64,000 nt of DNA from Limanda limanda (GCF_963576545.1 NC_083648.1:10217739-10281738); one strand, 5' to 3'. Positions 12,801 to 27,511 are shown, counted from the first letter of the stretch. The notes: generated by a model from the sequence alone, not told the origin. Numbers and translations: made by a program.

Positions 12801-15800
12801 GATGTGGACAAATGTATGTATGAGGAGATTTGATATCAGTTTGTGCAGTGTGGTGCTGCTTGATTGAATCTGAGGGCAAACATGAGCCTTGTTGGAGATT
12901 AGTGTTCTAGCTAATCTAAAGATTTTTTTTTTCTACAACCAAACTTTATTGAAAAAGTTTGCCCAAATAATGGTGGTTTTACCAGGTGAAAACTGTGTCC
13001 TGCTTCTTGTGCTTAAAGAAAAAAAGTCAGCTAGATTTTGGAACCAAATAGTTCTACAATCGTTGTTAAGATGTTTCACAGTGAATTAAAGTGTTGGACA
13101 GAGCAAACCTGCCACGTATTTCTGTGAAAGGCAACCAAAATATTTACAGTGATACCCATCAGGAGCCCCTCCTCTGCTGCAGTGCTGGGATTGGATCTGC
13201 AGAGAGCCTGTTGCCCTCACTGCACTCTCTCTCACTGAATCTACTATCTTGGGCGAAATTCTTAACTCAGGCAGCGAAGAGCCAATGACAAGCTGGTCAC
13301 ACAAGTATTATGTTTTATGTTTTCCCCATTGCTGTCTAATGTTTCACATTGAGGTTGAGACCATCAAGCAAACTACTGCTCACAAAAGAATGGGCCCATT
13401 GATTCCCAGAGGAATAATTTTAGTGGAGGGAGTATTTAGCACAGGCCCAGCTAGAGAGGGCTATTAGCTGCTTCTCCAGCTCTGTGATCCATGACTGGAG
13501 AGGCTCAGTGTGAGGAGGGAAAGAGGACTCTTGCCTGGCACCACATCCACCCTGATTTCACCCTGCCGGCAGTGATGAAGTCATGTTTAGTGGTCTCGTC
13601 TCAGCCTTAGAAAGACTGCCCATATGACTTCCTTGTCACATTTTACATCTGAAGCCCAGAAAAAACTATTTACAGCGAATTTGTGTCTTGATGTGATGGT
13701 ACGGGAAAGAAAAAGAAACAGGAACGATGCTTCTAAAAAGCAAACAGTCATAAATATGGCATAAACAATACAGCTATATAATCTGGTAACTAGTGGATAT
13801 GCTAGTGTGTAAAGTTTACCCTGAATCCTGAATCCATCTTTCTCAGGAGAAAGCAAAGTGGTCCATCATTACCTCTGCTAAACTCCCCCTTTTCCCATTT
13901 CAGCACCACACTGAGCTAAGATATCAGCTAACACATTATCCTCTTAGCCCTGGAGACTGATAGCCAGCGAGGGCCTCGAGCCAGGAGCAGCCATACAGCT
14001 CCGAGCATAAAACCCACATCACAGTTACAGCGACAGTAAACTGAACACAGATCCGATAGTGCTCACTTATTGATCTGTTGCAAAGTGCCCACTTAATTTC
14101 CCCTTTTTGCAATGATCTTTTGTTAAAAGAAGAATTTGACGAATGTAGTTTTCATGTGTAGTAGTCATATAAATGGTTCCTAAATTGAGCATATGAGTCT
14201 TGTATTTAATAATATTTGTTTTGCATCTATAAAAACAGCAAATATGTGAATCAATTATCTTTTGAACCCTAATCAACAAAAGTATATATTATTTGTCATA
14301 GCAAAAATATATTTTATTGATAAACTCTTGGTATATTTGAAGAAATTAGCCTCTCCCTGTTTATTACAAGGTTATGCTAAGAATGCAATATATCACTGAA
14401 TATCAGGTGACATTATCCTGTTTGTGTTGCCCACGACGACAGAATTTTCAAGAACATTTGATTGTATATCTTGGCTCAGCCCACTCTGTGTCAGGAGGGA
14501 AAGCCAAACCCACCAGGTTTTTATGATTAAGGGGACAAAGTCAGGAGGCTTTATTCCAAACCGCTTGCCAAGTAATTTTATATCACTTCAATAAACCGAA
14601 CTACCCGAACTTATGAAATTACATTAATAGCTGTCAAAGTGGAAGAAACAAAAGTCCATAATGGCCGAGAGACGTTTTACAAGCAAATCTGGCATTCCTC
14701 AGGCATCGTGTTTTTCATCTGAGCATTTCATGTAATAGACCTAAAAGTGCCATGTTTAAAAACCTTTGCAGCAGCCCATGCTGGCAGTAGCCCAAGATGC
14801 ACCTGCACTTTCAATTACTCAGCAAGCGTCCTTCTCTACGCATGTCTAGACACTCAACACCTGCTGCACATTAATCTGTAATGGACTCTGCTGCCGGATA
14901 TTCCCAGTTAACACAGCAACATCTGATTGGCACACCTTTCTGTCCTGCCAAGCAGCGCCACACTCCTCAGCCAGCTCTGCGGAGGCTGCCATGCTCGGCT
15001 TTACATTCAACTAATTGATACCTGCCACAGAGTGTGTGGTTTGGGGCTTGGAGGGGGGAAGCCAGGAAGGTGGCATATCCGCTTCACATGAGTTTTCCTT
15101 TTTGGCTGAGCGACCGCCAACCTGAATGTAACCGAACACCTCGGCACACGGGACGGTTGCAGCGTTTCTGGACGTGTTCCACGGACTCAGCGCTCGCCAG
15201 CCCCCCCTTGTTCGAGAGCCACACGGTGACGTCCCTGTCACACCTCACAGCTGGCTATAAACAAAAAGCATCACAGTTTGAACAGCATGCTCACAGTTTA
15301 ATGATCTCCAATTTCTACACTCTAAACTCAGCATGTATCCTGCTTTTGCACACGTACCACATATTAGCCACCCAAATGTTCTGGTCAGTGAACTAAAACT
15401 GAGAGTCTTAAAATGAGCTGTAATATGAAAAAAAAATAACCAGTCTGTGAAAGCACATTGAGGTAACATGCCTTTTCACTAAAACACTTCAGTATTTTCA
15501 TGGTATTTAAGTTCTACGGGAAAACAGTGTAAAAATGTTCTATTTTTTCCAACAACAAACTGCTCTAGAAAGGAAAACTCAGCCACATCTCAGCAGACAG
15601 CTGTGCTCCCTCACAGGAGTCCACACATTACTAATACTAGCATGTGACTGGTATGTACATTTAGCTCAAATGACATAGGTGATTTTTCTGAAAACACACC
15701 TGCCCTATAATGAATTGTATTCTTTGGCCGGACCATGGACTGCAGCGTCAGCACTTTATTTACTGAGTTTTAAACCACGAGCAGGGTCCACACAGTGAAT

Positions 15801-17676
15801 CTCAGCAGCACAGTCTGAACAACGGCACTGACCTCTAGATGAATTGAAGGAGAAAGATGCTCCTATTGTGATGCAAGGTTAAAATGTTGAGATGTATCTC
15901 AACCCTGTCTCCGAACTTGAGCTATTAACAGCAAAAATGTTATTCATGTTAGACAACAAACAGAAGTGAAGAATCGTGATCCATTACGAGGGACCAATAC
16001 AAACAGTGGAAGGAAAAGTGGCTGGCTAACTGGCTAAGCAGTGGGTTCTTACTTCTTTGTGCATTGTTTGCCTTGGAAGTTCAGTGACAGGTAAAACCAG
16101 AGTTAAAGCAGATTCAGTGAATTCAAAGGTAACAAAAATAAAACATTCCATTAATTACTAAAATTTGGGATTTTTCTGGATTTGAAGATTGTAGGACAAA
16201 CGTATGTTTTATTGTTTTTAGGCATTTTAACAAAGAAATGTTTTGTATTATAACTTTAAGAAGACCAAATTAATGGTCTGTTAATGACAGACAACTTCAA
16301 GTCTTGTCTTTGATGGTGCAGGACAAAACAAGCTTTCTGAAAATGTCATTTTAGACTCTGGGAAAAATTCTGATCATTGTTTACATATAAAGACTAAATG
16401 ATGACTGTATTAGTTGGGAAATAATCAGAAGATTAAGCAATAAGGAAAATAGTGATAAGCTCCAGCCCCGGTGTGGTCTGGATAACCCAGTGGGAAATAA
16501 ACGAATAGGAAAAATATGAATAAACAGAGAAATGATTTGACAGAGGCGGATCTTCACACTCCAGTTTCAACATGGGAGGCAGCCGCAGCCCGATGTGTGG
16601 TGACCTGAGCATCCATCTATCCAAAAAATGCAAACGCGCTGTTGCCGGGAGAGTTCCTTGTGACCGTTTGAATGGTGCTGTGAGGAGCTGGAGGAACGAT
16701 AACAACCTGAGGTCACTGCGATTCGAGACTGCAAGGTGCACTCATCTGCCCTGGCTGGCTGCAGCCGAGGAATGAGCGCACACTGACAGCTGCGGCGCTG
16801 TGTTGAGTAAAGTGAATGTAAGGAAACACAGAGAGAAGGAGACAGTTGCTCAACCTGTCAACAGCTTCTCCATAATTCAATAAGTCAAGGTGGAGGACCA
16901 TTCCTGCGAGGCTGCAGCAGCACCATAAATAGCTGTCTAGAATGATGAGTGGGTTTTTCTTCCCCCGTTTTTTTTCCTGTGGTAATCTTGCTTGTCTCTC
17001 TCAACAGGCCTGCAAACATAATTGAAAACACGGACGGGAAAAAACACAAGTATCACTGACACAAGGAATGTTTCTTTGTCCTGGATGGTTACGCTTTCAC
17101 TGTCCTGTTTTAACACGTTCCAAGAATCTCCGCATCTGTCTGCAGGTCAACGTGTTCGACAATGTGCCCCTTGTTCCATTATCTTTAAAATGAAATTATT
17201 CATTGCTGTTTTTCATGTACGCTCGAGTTTACATTGCAAAGGAAATACTGTTCTGTCAATGTGCTAGGAAGGAAAACATGTGTTTGAGATTTGGGGCATG
17301 ATTATGGTGTTTACGCAATTTGTCTTTTCAATAAGTCGGCGTGAATTATGAAGATACTCTGCCAATGGAGCCTGTTTTCTTTATGCCAATATTTATTTAT
17401 GCATTTCCTATGTTTTACAGCCTCAGTCGATAATATTGGCAACAACAAATCACGGTGTAGTGTGGACAGGAGTTCAGGACCTCACGTCAAACCTACCGCA
17501 GACTGTTTCCTCTTCAAATTCCCCTTTTTGTCGAATAAAAGCAGCAGTTCAACTTTCCCACCATCTCCCCTCAATATATCTCCCTCACTCCAATTGTGAC
17601 TTAAGTCTCTGTTGGACCCCGGCCAGCGTGTTAACTCCATTTAAATCAATGGATTAACAATTTAGCCCAACCCCAC
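12801..17676. other. Noncoding DNA
   Basis: AT-rich at 14.1-14.4 kb, more mixed at 14.75-15.2 kb. No gene, RNA or clear repeat is recognised. Confidence 0.6.
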
Positions 17677-17686
17677 CACACACACA

Positions 17687-17768
<82 letters not shown>
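17677..17768. repeat. (CA)n microsatellite
   Basis: About 92 bp of CA dinucleotide with one TA interruption near 17693. It lies in noncoding DNA about 10 kb beyond the 3' end of wnt9a. Confidence 0.98.
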
Positions 17769-18959
17769 ACTGCCACCACTAATCTTAAGGAGCTGACCTC
17801 AGCCAACAAATGGCCAAATTCACACAAAATGGAAACCCGCCCCCTCCGACAATGTGCTCTCTCCTTTATTCTGTCTCTGAGAGGCGCCTCCTGAGGCGGC
17901 CAGCCACACTTGTTGAGATTGCGGTGACAGATCTTCGAGTACCTCTCTGGTAAACGAAACCCCGCTATCCTTTGGGATCCAATTTAGTTTGCAAATGCTT
18001 GTCACAAAAACAGCGAGGGTGGGAAATTAAGTTAAAGCCAACTATCTTGCATTTATAGATGGGATTATAATCTCCTTGGTTTTTCTATTCCCACACCCAA
18101 ATTTGTGTTTGTGTAATGGGAGAAGTGGTCAGTCAATGAATGGGTTGCCTTTTGTATGCAGCACAACTATTCGTGTTGGGCTGTCTTAAATCCATCGCCA
18201 GTAGCAACTACCTCCAGTTAGCAGGCAGCGCTGGCTGGGACCTGTGAGATCAGCGTCACTGTTGTACCTGTGCCACAGCGTCTGGTTCCGTCACGTGGGC
18301 AATGTGCAGCTGTGCAGGATCTGCAGGGTCGCTCACACACACTATGTTGTTCCGCCGTCTGTCAGTCCACATGTCCGTCACTGTGCTGTTCTCCCAAGCC
18401 AATACGAGCACTTTTCAGAGAGAGGATGCAGGAGGAAAAGTACAGACACTTCCTGTGCTCGTATCAGTGTTTCCCTTATTTGAAACCGTTCCCATGCGGC
18501 CCACTGTGCAGAGTTCCAAGAGCTGCCTCTCATGACAGGGTTTAAGCCTGTATCTAGTTTTTTTTGGTCACAATTGATCACATGTCAATGTTCATGGCAG
18601 TGGGATTTCAAGAATGTGACATAAGATATAAAACATTTAAATGTCATTAAATGTAAAATAAGTTAAATGTTTTGTCAGAAAACAGCAGCGTTAAAACACA
18701 AAACGAATGTTGGATATATTTAAGCTGACAAATAATTTGTAGCCTATTGCCCATACTTTCAATATATACAGTTTGACAGTAAAAACACCAATGTATCAGC
18801 TTATATGATGTGTGACATATAAATTACTCAAAACTTTAATTATAATTGTGTGTTCAGGCATAAGAAAATAATCGGCTAGACACCTCCTCAGTATTTAACT
18901 ACATCAGTGCTACAATGTGTACACACTCCACTCTGAGTTACTTCCGAACAATTATTTAA
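17769..18959. other. Noncoding DNA
   Basis: No feature is supported. Three overlapping short frames around 18.25-18.55 kb look like chance openings of a GC-richer stretch. Confidence 0.6.
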
Positions 18960-19300
18960 GTTGGTAATTGCAGGGAAAATAACACATTAAAACCACTGAA
19001 ATATGCATTTATTATTAATTAATTAATGGAAACTTATTTCGTCATTTGGTATTTGTTGAATTGTATGTTTACCTCACAGGTAAGCACATGTTGTTAAAGG
19101 CTCCAAACTGCCCGAGCAATTAATTGTAATTAATGAATTTAAAGTTTACTAATGAACACTGTCTCTATTTACCCTGTAATTACCCCAGTCCCAAGTTATG
19201 TAGTTCTTTCCAAACTTCTTCTAAACAGCTTTTTTGTTAACAGGCGAGAGGACATCAAGCTAATGAAACTCACAGCCAAGTACTTTTAATTAACATTTTA
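18960..19300. promoter_or_regulatory. TAATTA-rich block, candidate conserved noncoding element
   Basis: Within about 340 bp there are several homeodomain-type cores: TTAATTAATTAAT near 19015, CAATTAATTG near 19117, GTAATTAATG near 19126, GTAATTAC near 19177 and TTAATTAAC near 19287. The block is noncoding and AT-rich, 8.5 kb beyond the 3' end of wnt9a. Conservation cannot be tested here. Confidence 0.3.
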
Positions 19301-21644
19301 TTTCGTGGTTTTTTCGCTATATCAGTTTCACTAAATACAGGTACTGCTATGTACCATTAAAAAAAAAAATGATAATGTGAACATCTCAAATATTAAGGAA
19401 GGCAAGTCAACAATCTCCTGCTCAGTAATTTCAACAAGACCAATAATTGTTTTTCAATACCATAATCACAGCATCTTTGAGTTGCCACTTCCACCCGGTG
19501 TTGCTGTGGTTCTGTCAGTGGACATGCTGACAGTGAAAGAGAGGAATCCACTATAAATCACACAAATATAAATCGAGCTTTAGGAGTGAACACTGATTTT
19601 CAAAATATTTACTCTGGTTTTTCACTGGCGGCAACAAGCTTATTTGGTCTCCTGTGGATTTATGGTGGGCGCTCGGTGTTAGTGGCCTCTACCATCCCAT
19701 CCTGGCATCATCCGTTCATCCTGTTTCCCTGGCTTCTCATCTCATTCTGCATTCTCCGGGTGAGAGACGCCTGGTCTAGCCGTGGTGCCATGTATCCTAA
19801 TCACATAAGCACACGGGCTAATCCTCAGGACAGCTGGAGAATCTTTACTGCACAATTGAAGCATGAGCTGGACAGCAGCGTCATAGCCCATCTTTGTAAA
19901 CCCCCTTGCTTTCATCAGCCTGGCATTGTAACCCCCCCTTCACCAACAGACACTTGCGGTCACCACAACTCCAACTAATTTCTGCACCATCACCCAATAT
20001 GCAGACAAGAATGAGTTGGCAGAGGTCAGAACAGCTGCTGCTTGAAGCTTCCAAATCTTCCGCGATTCTCAGTTGAACAACTTTCCCGTATGTGCTTATA
20101 TAACATCAACTTTTCGGGAGAAAATAAAAACCCAAAATTTGTCCCAGTAGTTCATATTTTATGCATCACTAATGCAGAAAACAGGTGGTGACCTGGTTGT
20201 AGGAAGTCTCTCCTTCACAATTGTAAATGGCTGCTCCACTCTGACGTTTAATGCTGTGTAGTTATGATATTGAATATCCATTCAGTGATCTCCGAAGTAC
20301 TTACTGTCCAAGTAAATTGATGGACTGAGGAGTATATATCCATCGCACACGTCCTACGGGTGATACATCAGAACACTCTCTTGTCTAGGAGCCCGACCAT
20401 GATGAACTGTTTTCCTGAAAACAGCCTCTGCTAGATCAGTTAGAGCATCCATCTCCTCTGAGATCCTGATGAATAATGGAGTAATAGGAGGAATTTCCTC
20501 AAGAATAAAATGTTTCTAACCCCGCACCTCTCCCGGTGAGCACTCCAAATCTCCTGGTGCAATTTGCAAGCACAGCACGCTTGCCAAAAAACCCAGGCGT
20601 CTACACAGATCTATGTTTATCCCATCCCCCTAGAAACCCTGCTATGGGGTCTCTGGGGCTTTCCCCTATCCCCAAGCATGTTCCCCAATGAAAGAAACAC
20701 ATGCTCCTTTATTATTTATAGAATCATTTGTTTGTTTATTATCCTGTTTTTCCAAAAGGCGGATGTGGACGCAGGTCCGCTGTATTGAATTCTCCGTTTG
20801 GACTTTGGTTGACGTGGAGCATGTCGTAACCGACGGAGGGGGTTTTGAAAAATGAGCTTGGTCATGTGAAGCTGACATTTTTATGATTGTGAGCAAGTGT
20901 TGAAAACCTCCCGAGCCAGTTATCATCATTATCCATCGCTTCTTGTGGGGAGGCCTCAGACGTTGTCAATGAGCTTCTCCCCAGTGGAGAGGGGACGGAG
21001 TATGGAGCAGTTTACTTCCAGTAAAAAAAAAAACTAATAGATTTTACAGGGAATGCATCACATTCTAGATAAATTACACTTAAACGCTCTTCCTGGTTAT
21101 TTTAGCAGCCTGTCCTGTAAACTTAATTAAAGTGATTGTTGAGTTAATATTATTGTTACCATAGGAGCACATGAAACTAAAGGCTAAATGCTCTAAAAAT
21201 ACGCTTTACTCAAACCTCACTGTCATGCTGATTCAAACAAAGTCATCCTTGTTGGAACAGCAGATTCGCACCACTAGATATATACAGTACACTAATAATT
21301 TTTCCGTAATGCGCTGCGTTTTCTTCATTTGCTCCTGTTTTGAGGGATGCTGAGATCATCTGTTTTTCCAGGGACAAGCAGGAGCTCTGACAGGTACTTA
21401 ACAACAATCAAAAACAGTTATAAACAGGGTAGGCTCTTGGGCAGGGCGCAGGAAGGAGGCAAGGAAGGCACATACCCTTCAGACCCCTATCACACTTTCC
21501 AGAGAGGAACTCAACAAGCTGAAAAAAAAACATAAATATGTAAGTTCCACAGACCTCTTGCATGAGCTAAGGTGTTTATATAGGGCTCGGCACATATGTT
21601 TCACCAGATGACTCTACTAATGCTTACATTCACATTAATAACCC
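19301..21644. other. Noncoding DNA
   Basis: No gene is recognised. The 130-codon frame at 19586-19978 has no domain signature. Confidence 0.6.
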
Positions 21645-21795
21645 TTAAAGGGATAGTTCACCCAAGAATGAAAATTCACTCTTTATCTACGCATGCCGAT
21701 GGAGTGGTGGGGGAAGTGTTTGAGTCCACGAAACATTTTTGGAGTTTCAGGGGTAAACAGTGTTGCAGCCAAATCCAATACAATTGAAGTAAATG
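21645..21795 (+). repeat. Teleost interspersed repeat beginning 'aaagggatagttcaccc'
   Basis: The terminal word 'aaagggatagttcacccaag' and the following order ('tgaaaattcactc', 'tgccgatggag', 'gtgtttgagtccacgaaac', 'ggggtaaacagtgttgcagcc', 'caattgaagtaaat') match a very widespread fish element, probably a nonautonomous DNA transposon. Only the left part is recognised. Confidence 0.7.
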
Positions 21796-24700
21796 CTACT
21801 AATATTTTAATAACTCAAGATTTACTTGAGATATTGTTGTCAAACTGATCTTACTGAGTCACTTTGTTAACTTTTTTGCAGGCTTCATTTTCTGTGCATT
21901 TTAATATTTTACACTATCCCAGGATTATCACTTGTTGCCACTCAGCAAATGTGTTTGTCTCTCTTCACTTCATCAACAAACATTAAAACTTAATTCGTGA
22001 AATATATAAATACATAGATCACATTCTTTAGAGGTATTTAGTTCTGGACCATTTATTGTCCAGGTTCAGGACCTTGTTGGAGACTTTTCATCAACACTGT
22101 TTCCTCATGGGTCTTTATGCTAAGCTAGGTTGGGCTCAACACCTGTTATTCACAGTGGTATTGATCTTTTCATCCATATCCTTCTTTAAAGGTCAGTTCG
22201 GTGATCTTTTTTGACACAAGTTTCTGTGTTACAGTGCATCTTTGCATTCGATAACATGAAGTCTGCATCCAGCGACACGGTCCATCAAATCTAGACCCCA
22301 TCAACACTCCTCAGTAAATCCTCCACAGGGCAGCACACATGCATCCTGTGCATAGGGGTGATGCTGGAATAACAAATCGTCTGCCAGTTTGTGAACCATC
22401 GATCTGTCTGTCCACTCCTCCTTGACAGGCTGTCCAAGCAGACCAGCAGGATGAGAGTGGGAATGAAAGGTAGTCAGGAGGTGTTTGGAGGGATGAAGCG
22501 AACCGGATTTTTTTTTCTACCTTTTTTTTCTGTCTGTGCTTTAGTTGCACCCACTTCCTTCATGGCAACAGCTGTCAAAACGTTGTCGGATTACAGCACA
22601 CCACAAAGTTACAGCTCGTATTAGAGCCCGGTACAGAGCAGGAAGTTAGGAGTCCAGTAAGCGCGGCCCATTAAAGCCTCTCAGTTTCTCAGAGCAAAGC
22701 AGCTCGGACCCAGGGGAGGAATAGCTAACACCAGGAGGGTGCTACTCCTGCACTGCTGATTTAGCTACACGTGTCAGGGATATCATGGGCTTTCTGACTG
22801 ATGTTTTAGGTATAACTACAGATACACGCTGTAATTGTTTTGTTTTCACAAATCAAGCTCCCATTCTCCGCCTGAGATCACAAAACTCCCTCTCCTGGAT
22901 TAGTCGAGCACGAAGGCTTGTATGATGAGGCCGCAAGATATTTGCAAGATTGTTGAGAGAGAAAACTCCCTGAAATCTCCGCTCCTCTCGCGAGGGAATA
23001 GAGCCTGTTGAAATAATAGGAGTTTCGCGAGGGTAATTTTCCGGCACCTACGTGTGTCTCAACAGTGTAAATCCAAAACAGAAATGTTTATATCTCACAC
23101 TAATTAGTTTCATAGTAACTTTGTTTGACATTGAAGCAAAAACATCACTGCCAATGCAGCGCGGTGTGTACTCTGACTGAGGCCTGGCTAATCACTTTAC
23201 ACTAAATCAATATAAAATGTCATAGCAACCTGAGGGTGATCCTGCCTGAAACTGTTAAATCCAACAATGTCTGGATCAGATTCCTGTAAACACTTAACCT
23301 CAACAATGATATCTGATTACATAGCAGGAAGGCCTTTGTGCTTCAGTCACTGCTCTTCTATCAAAAGGTGGGCCTCAGACACCCTCCCAGCAGACCAGGG
23401 ATATGAACTGAAGACCTTCTGGTCAGTTTCCATTTCCTTCCCAACCCATCTGCTGCTGGAGCAAAGGGGAAAACCCTCAGTGACTGTGTTTTAGAAGTTT
23501 ATTTAGTCTCTCAGTGAAACTGTTTGGGTTTTATTTTTTGGTCTGAAATGACCAAATGCAAATACAATATCGTAGGGAAGGAACTGACTTATTATTATTA
23601 TTTTATTTATATGTTTGCCTCTCCTTCACACTCACAATGTCCTGCAGGTGCAATATGCTGCCCTAATCTTTAGGATCAATCTATTATGGGTTTCATGGGA
23701 TTCATTGACATTGTCTTACCCTCCAAAACTTTGATAAATTACAGGACCCTGGGATAAAATTGCCAACAATGCTATATATTAATACCCCAACTACTGAGTT
23801 ACATCCACTTTATTCAAAGTGTTCATTTTTAAGGAAATATACATGATCTTAAAGTATGCATCGGCTGATTATGTTTTGAATAATCGTTTTCATATATTCC
23901 TACATATATTTAAAACCCTCTTGTGATCACTTTGTCAAGAAACCTAGAAGCAAAACTATGCTAATGAAAGACCATTGCGCCCCTGAAGAATGAAACCACA
24001 CATCATATAATTTAAAAATTCATTTATTATTTCAGAGATTTTTCGCCTTTGTTATACAAAGATGTTAAATAACTTAAATACATTCTTACCAGTCATTTGT
24101 GATCTGTTTATACCTACAAGCTATACACATGAGGTAGAGGAAAAATAATTTAGGGTTCCCATAAGACATGAATAAGTGAACATGGACAAAGCTTTGTTGG
24201 TGTAGTATCATCACGAAGGGTGATACATTTGTTTGTATCTTTCCTTTACAAGCACAGCACAAATCCTAACAAAAGGTACATGTACACGTAAAGTTATCCA
24301 AAGGTGAGTATAAACCAGTCCACACTGATGTGATCGTCAACATGATCAGGTGATGCTATACGACATGGCCAACATTACAGAGCCAGTCTTCTCACAAAAT
24401 ATAATATTGTTGGTGAGTGTGAATTAGTTTGAATACTTACAGTAATGTCTCATGATTGTGTGAATGAAAGAAAACTTGAGGGGAGTTGATTGTGAATTTG
24501 TCAGGATTTGTTAGTGCTTAGATAACAGCAAACGTTGAGATATGAAAGGAAATATGTTCAAAGTTACACTGCTTCTTGAAGCCTCCACCCCAAAAAGAAC
24601 AAACACCCAAAAGGAAAACAGAGTAAAAAATACAGGATATAAAATCAATTTAGACTTTGACGTTATTTACACTAAACACATGCTCATAATATATTTAAAA

Positions 24701-25822
24701 ATAATTTATCTTTTTTTTTTCTTCTACAAAATAGAATTTTGTACATGATCCACTGACGACTAAACAGTGCAGAGTTTTGGATTTGAGAATATGGACGACT
24801 GTGACGACTAAAAACCAACTGGCTGCTGCATCATGCTCCCCAGGAGAGATTTTTGTCCTATGTACAATCTATAAACAAACAAAAAATGCAATCAGTATGC
24901 AATTGGTATTCCTGTCATGCCTGTTTTGAATCCATTCAATAGTAGAGTGAGGAGTGGAGTGTGTGTGTGTGTCTGTTAGTGTGTATGTGAATGTGGAGAG
25001 TGCACACACCAGAAGCTGTGGGAAGCAGGCATTTATGCTTCGAGCCTCAGCATAGCTATTATGGTTTCCATGTAGCGTGCAAAGTTCTATGTATATGTTT
25101 TGACCAGTCTTTATTTGGCATGCCTCCTCATATCAAAATGCTTGGAATTCACCTCTTCAGGACAAATAAGCCAAGCGAGGCTTGTCCTGAAGCATTATTT
25201 TGCCGTAGGGGATGATGGTTTGATTTCAGATATCGTGATAATCATCTTTAAACACTAAACCATCTGTTTAGCCATTTTTAATGATGTTTGGCATGATGCT
25301 AGATTGCTGTACAATCTGTAAACTTCTTGTCACAGAGCCTTGCTTTAAAGTTTCTCAACTTCTGTTTCAATTGCTTGTGAGAGATGAACATGTGCCTCAC
25401 TTTTGTCTCTATACCACAGGAGGAAAAAAAACTTTTTTATTTACAATTTCCAAAAAACAATTCTGCACTGCACTGTATCTATAAATACAGACCTTTAAAT
25501 ACTTTAAAAGGGCTTCAGTGCGTGAATGGCGCTATAATACAAAGCTGGGTCCCTCACTCAGTAGTTAATTCACACCCATTGAAAACAAGGCATCTAAGGT
25601 CCTATATCTTATAGCATATAACATAATTTTCTGAGAAAATAATGAAACATTGTCAGCATTTGTGAGTACAGAGGCCTTTTTGGTAAAATTAAACCTTCGA
25701 CTTGATGGTAATGTCTTTGTAATTCTTGGAAACTTTGCAGGAAATAATCCTATTTCCTTCGTTCCTAAGATTTGTATGAAAAAGAAGTGCCACGATTGCA
25801 TTCCTCAGGTTATTATGAAAAT
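21796..25822. other. Noncoding DNA, possibly including distal wnt9a 3' UTR
   Basis: No exon is recognised. A fragment near 23390-23440 ('agaccagggatatgaactgaagaccttctgg') resembles the reverse strand of a SINE tail. The part from about 24.0 kb reads like UTR on the minus strand, but this is weak. Confidence 0.45.
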
Positions 25823-26420
25823 ACAGCTAGCAGCCAGTTAGCTTAGCCTACCATAAAGAGTGGAAATGGCGGGAAACATCTTGTAGAGCTCACACATTTG
25901 TTTAAATCGTAAATAAACTAAACTTAACTAATACATTGTAGTTTTACAGGACATTGCCTTATAAGGCTCAGTTATGCTCAATGGTAGATTCATATATGAG
26001 TACAGACAAAGCCTTCTGCACCCAATAGTTTAAACAAGATGAGCATTACACAGAAATACATTTTCACAATGGGATAACTTTTTTAGGAGGGACTTGCAAG
26101 TTGGTACGAAACTATGGCATATGCAGAGGGAAGAACAGTATAAATGTATATTATCACAACCTCCACCTGCGACATAATTGTTGTTGTTGTGCTAAACTCG
26201 ACTCTGCATTGCCCTCTAGTGTCAAACATTACATTGTTTGACACAGCCATATCTCTTCTCATGTGTATGGGTTGTTTTTTTCTATGTTCCTTAATGTTAA
26301 ACTAAGCTAACTGGCTGCTACCTATAGCTTTATATTCACCAATCAGACATGAAAGTGGTATCAATCATCTAACATAGTAAGAAAGACACACGTTTGTTTG
26401 GCAACATATCAACTTTGAAA
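25823..26420. mobile_element. Nonautonomous TIR-like element with 19 bp perfect inverted ends
   Basis: TAGCAGCCAGTTAGCTTAG at 25828-25846 is the exact reverse complement of the sequence at 26302-26320, about 455 bp away. Each end continues into words seen at the ends of a common teleost element ('ataaagagtggaaatgg' on the left; 'agacatgaaagtggtatcaatc' on the right). There is no open frame for a transposase. The middle (about 25960-26230) contains other repeat-like words, including 'gccctctagtgtc', so it may hold a second insertion. Confidence 0.65.
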
Positions 26421-27511
26421 TGTCTCTAGTTGCACGACATGTATTGTGTTGAGCAATTCTGCAATTGCCCCATACTGTTTGTACTGGCCCAAGCAGGTCC
26501 TGCTGTACATACGACACATCTACATGTTGAATATGGCTCAATCAATCTGTGGCAGCTAAAGAAGAAAGAAGGATGTGAAATGGGAGGGGGGCTACATTCC
26601 TCCAGTTTTCCACAGTTTTCTTTACAACTTCAAAGTATTCAAAGTTTAACAAAAAAAAAGTCCTTTTAAGTAGATTTAAGCTCTGCAGAGCTCCACAACT
26701 TTTGATCTAAGTCACACATGGACCGCTCGCTGGTCAAGTGATCACCTGCTGCAATGGTGTTGGCTATAATAAGAAGGCCATTGTCATCTCCAACTTGGAA
26801 ATTGTTCATATTTGCACTATTTCTCTCTATTTTATCCAAATAGTCATAGTGGTTTAAGTTATTCCCTGGACACTGGTTTGCTCAAGGCCGAGATTAGCCT
26901 AAACTTGCTGGTTTTGTTTTTTCTTTTATGAATTTACTAACAACTTCATATTATCTTACAAAAAAATAGATTTTTCTTATTCTTCCTGTGAAGGAGTAGT
27001 CCCAAAGGATCTATAAATTATCCACAGCAAGAAAACAGAGGTGTGCTGTTTTCCAAAGGGCCTTGTCAACATGAATCAAGAACATAACAATGAGTGAAAG
27101 CACACAAACAACATACATTTGTGTGGTTAGTGGTTTGTTTTAACATAGTTAGATAAGTGGCTTGTATAATATAATTACAATAAAACTGAATTTATGTACA
27201 TACATATGCAAACACAAAATATGTGTTAGTGTAGATATGTGCGTGTAGAGTACATCTTACACCCTGTCTTCTTTTCGCAGTCTCTGAATATGGTTTTCGT
27301 TGCCATAAAAGTCGTCATTCTAACCCCCCACCCCTTTTGTTATCTATCACATTCTCACATACACACAAATGTAAAAATTGACAAACACACATACACACCA
27401 TTCTTCTTGGGGCTGGGCCCCAGGAATCAGTCTGTTGGTGTTACTGTCCTTGAACTGGATTGCTACTTGTTTTCCGTCTGTTTTCTTGAGTGAAATTGCA
27501 ATGGAATTTTT
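26421..27511. other. Noncoding DNA downstream of wnt9a
   Basis: No coding signature. It may be transcribed if wnt9a uses a distal polyadenylation site. Confidence 0.5.
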
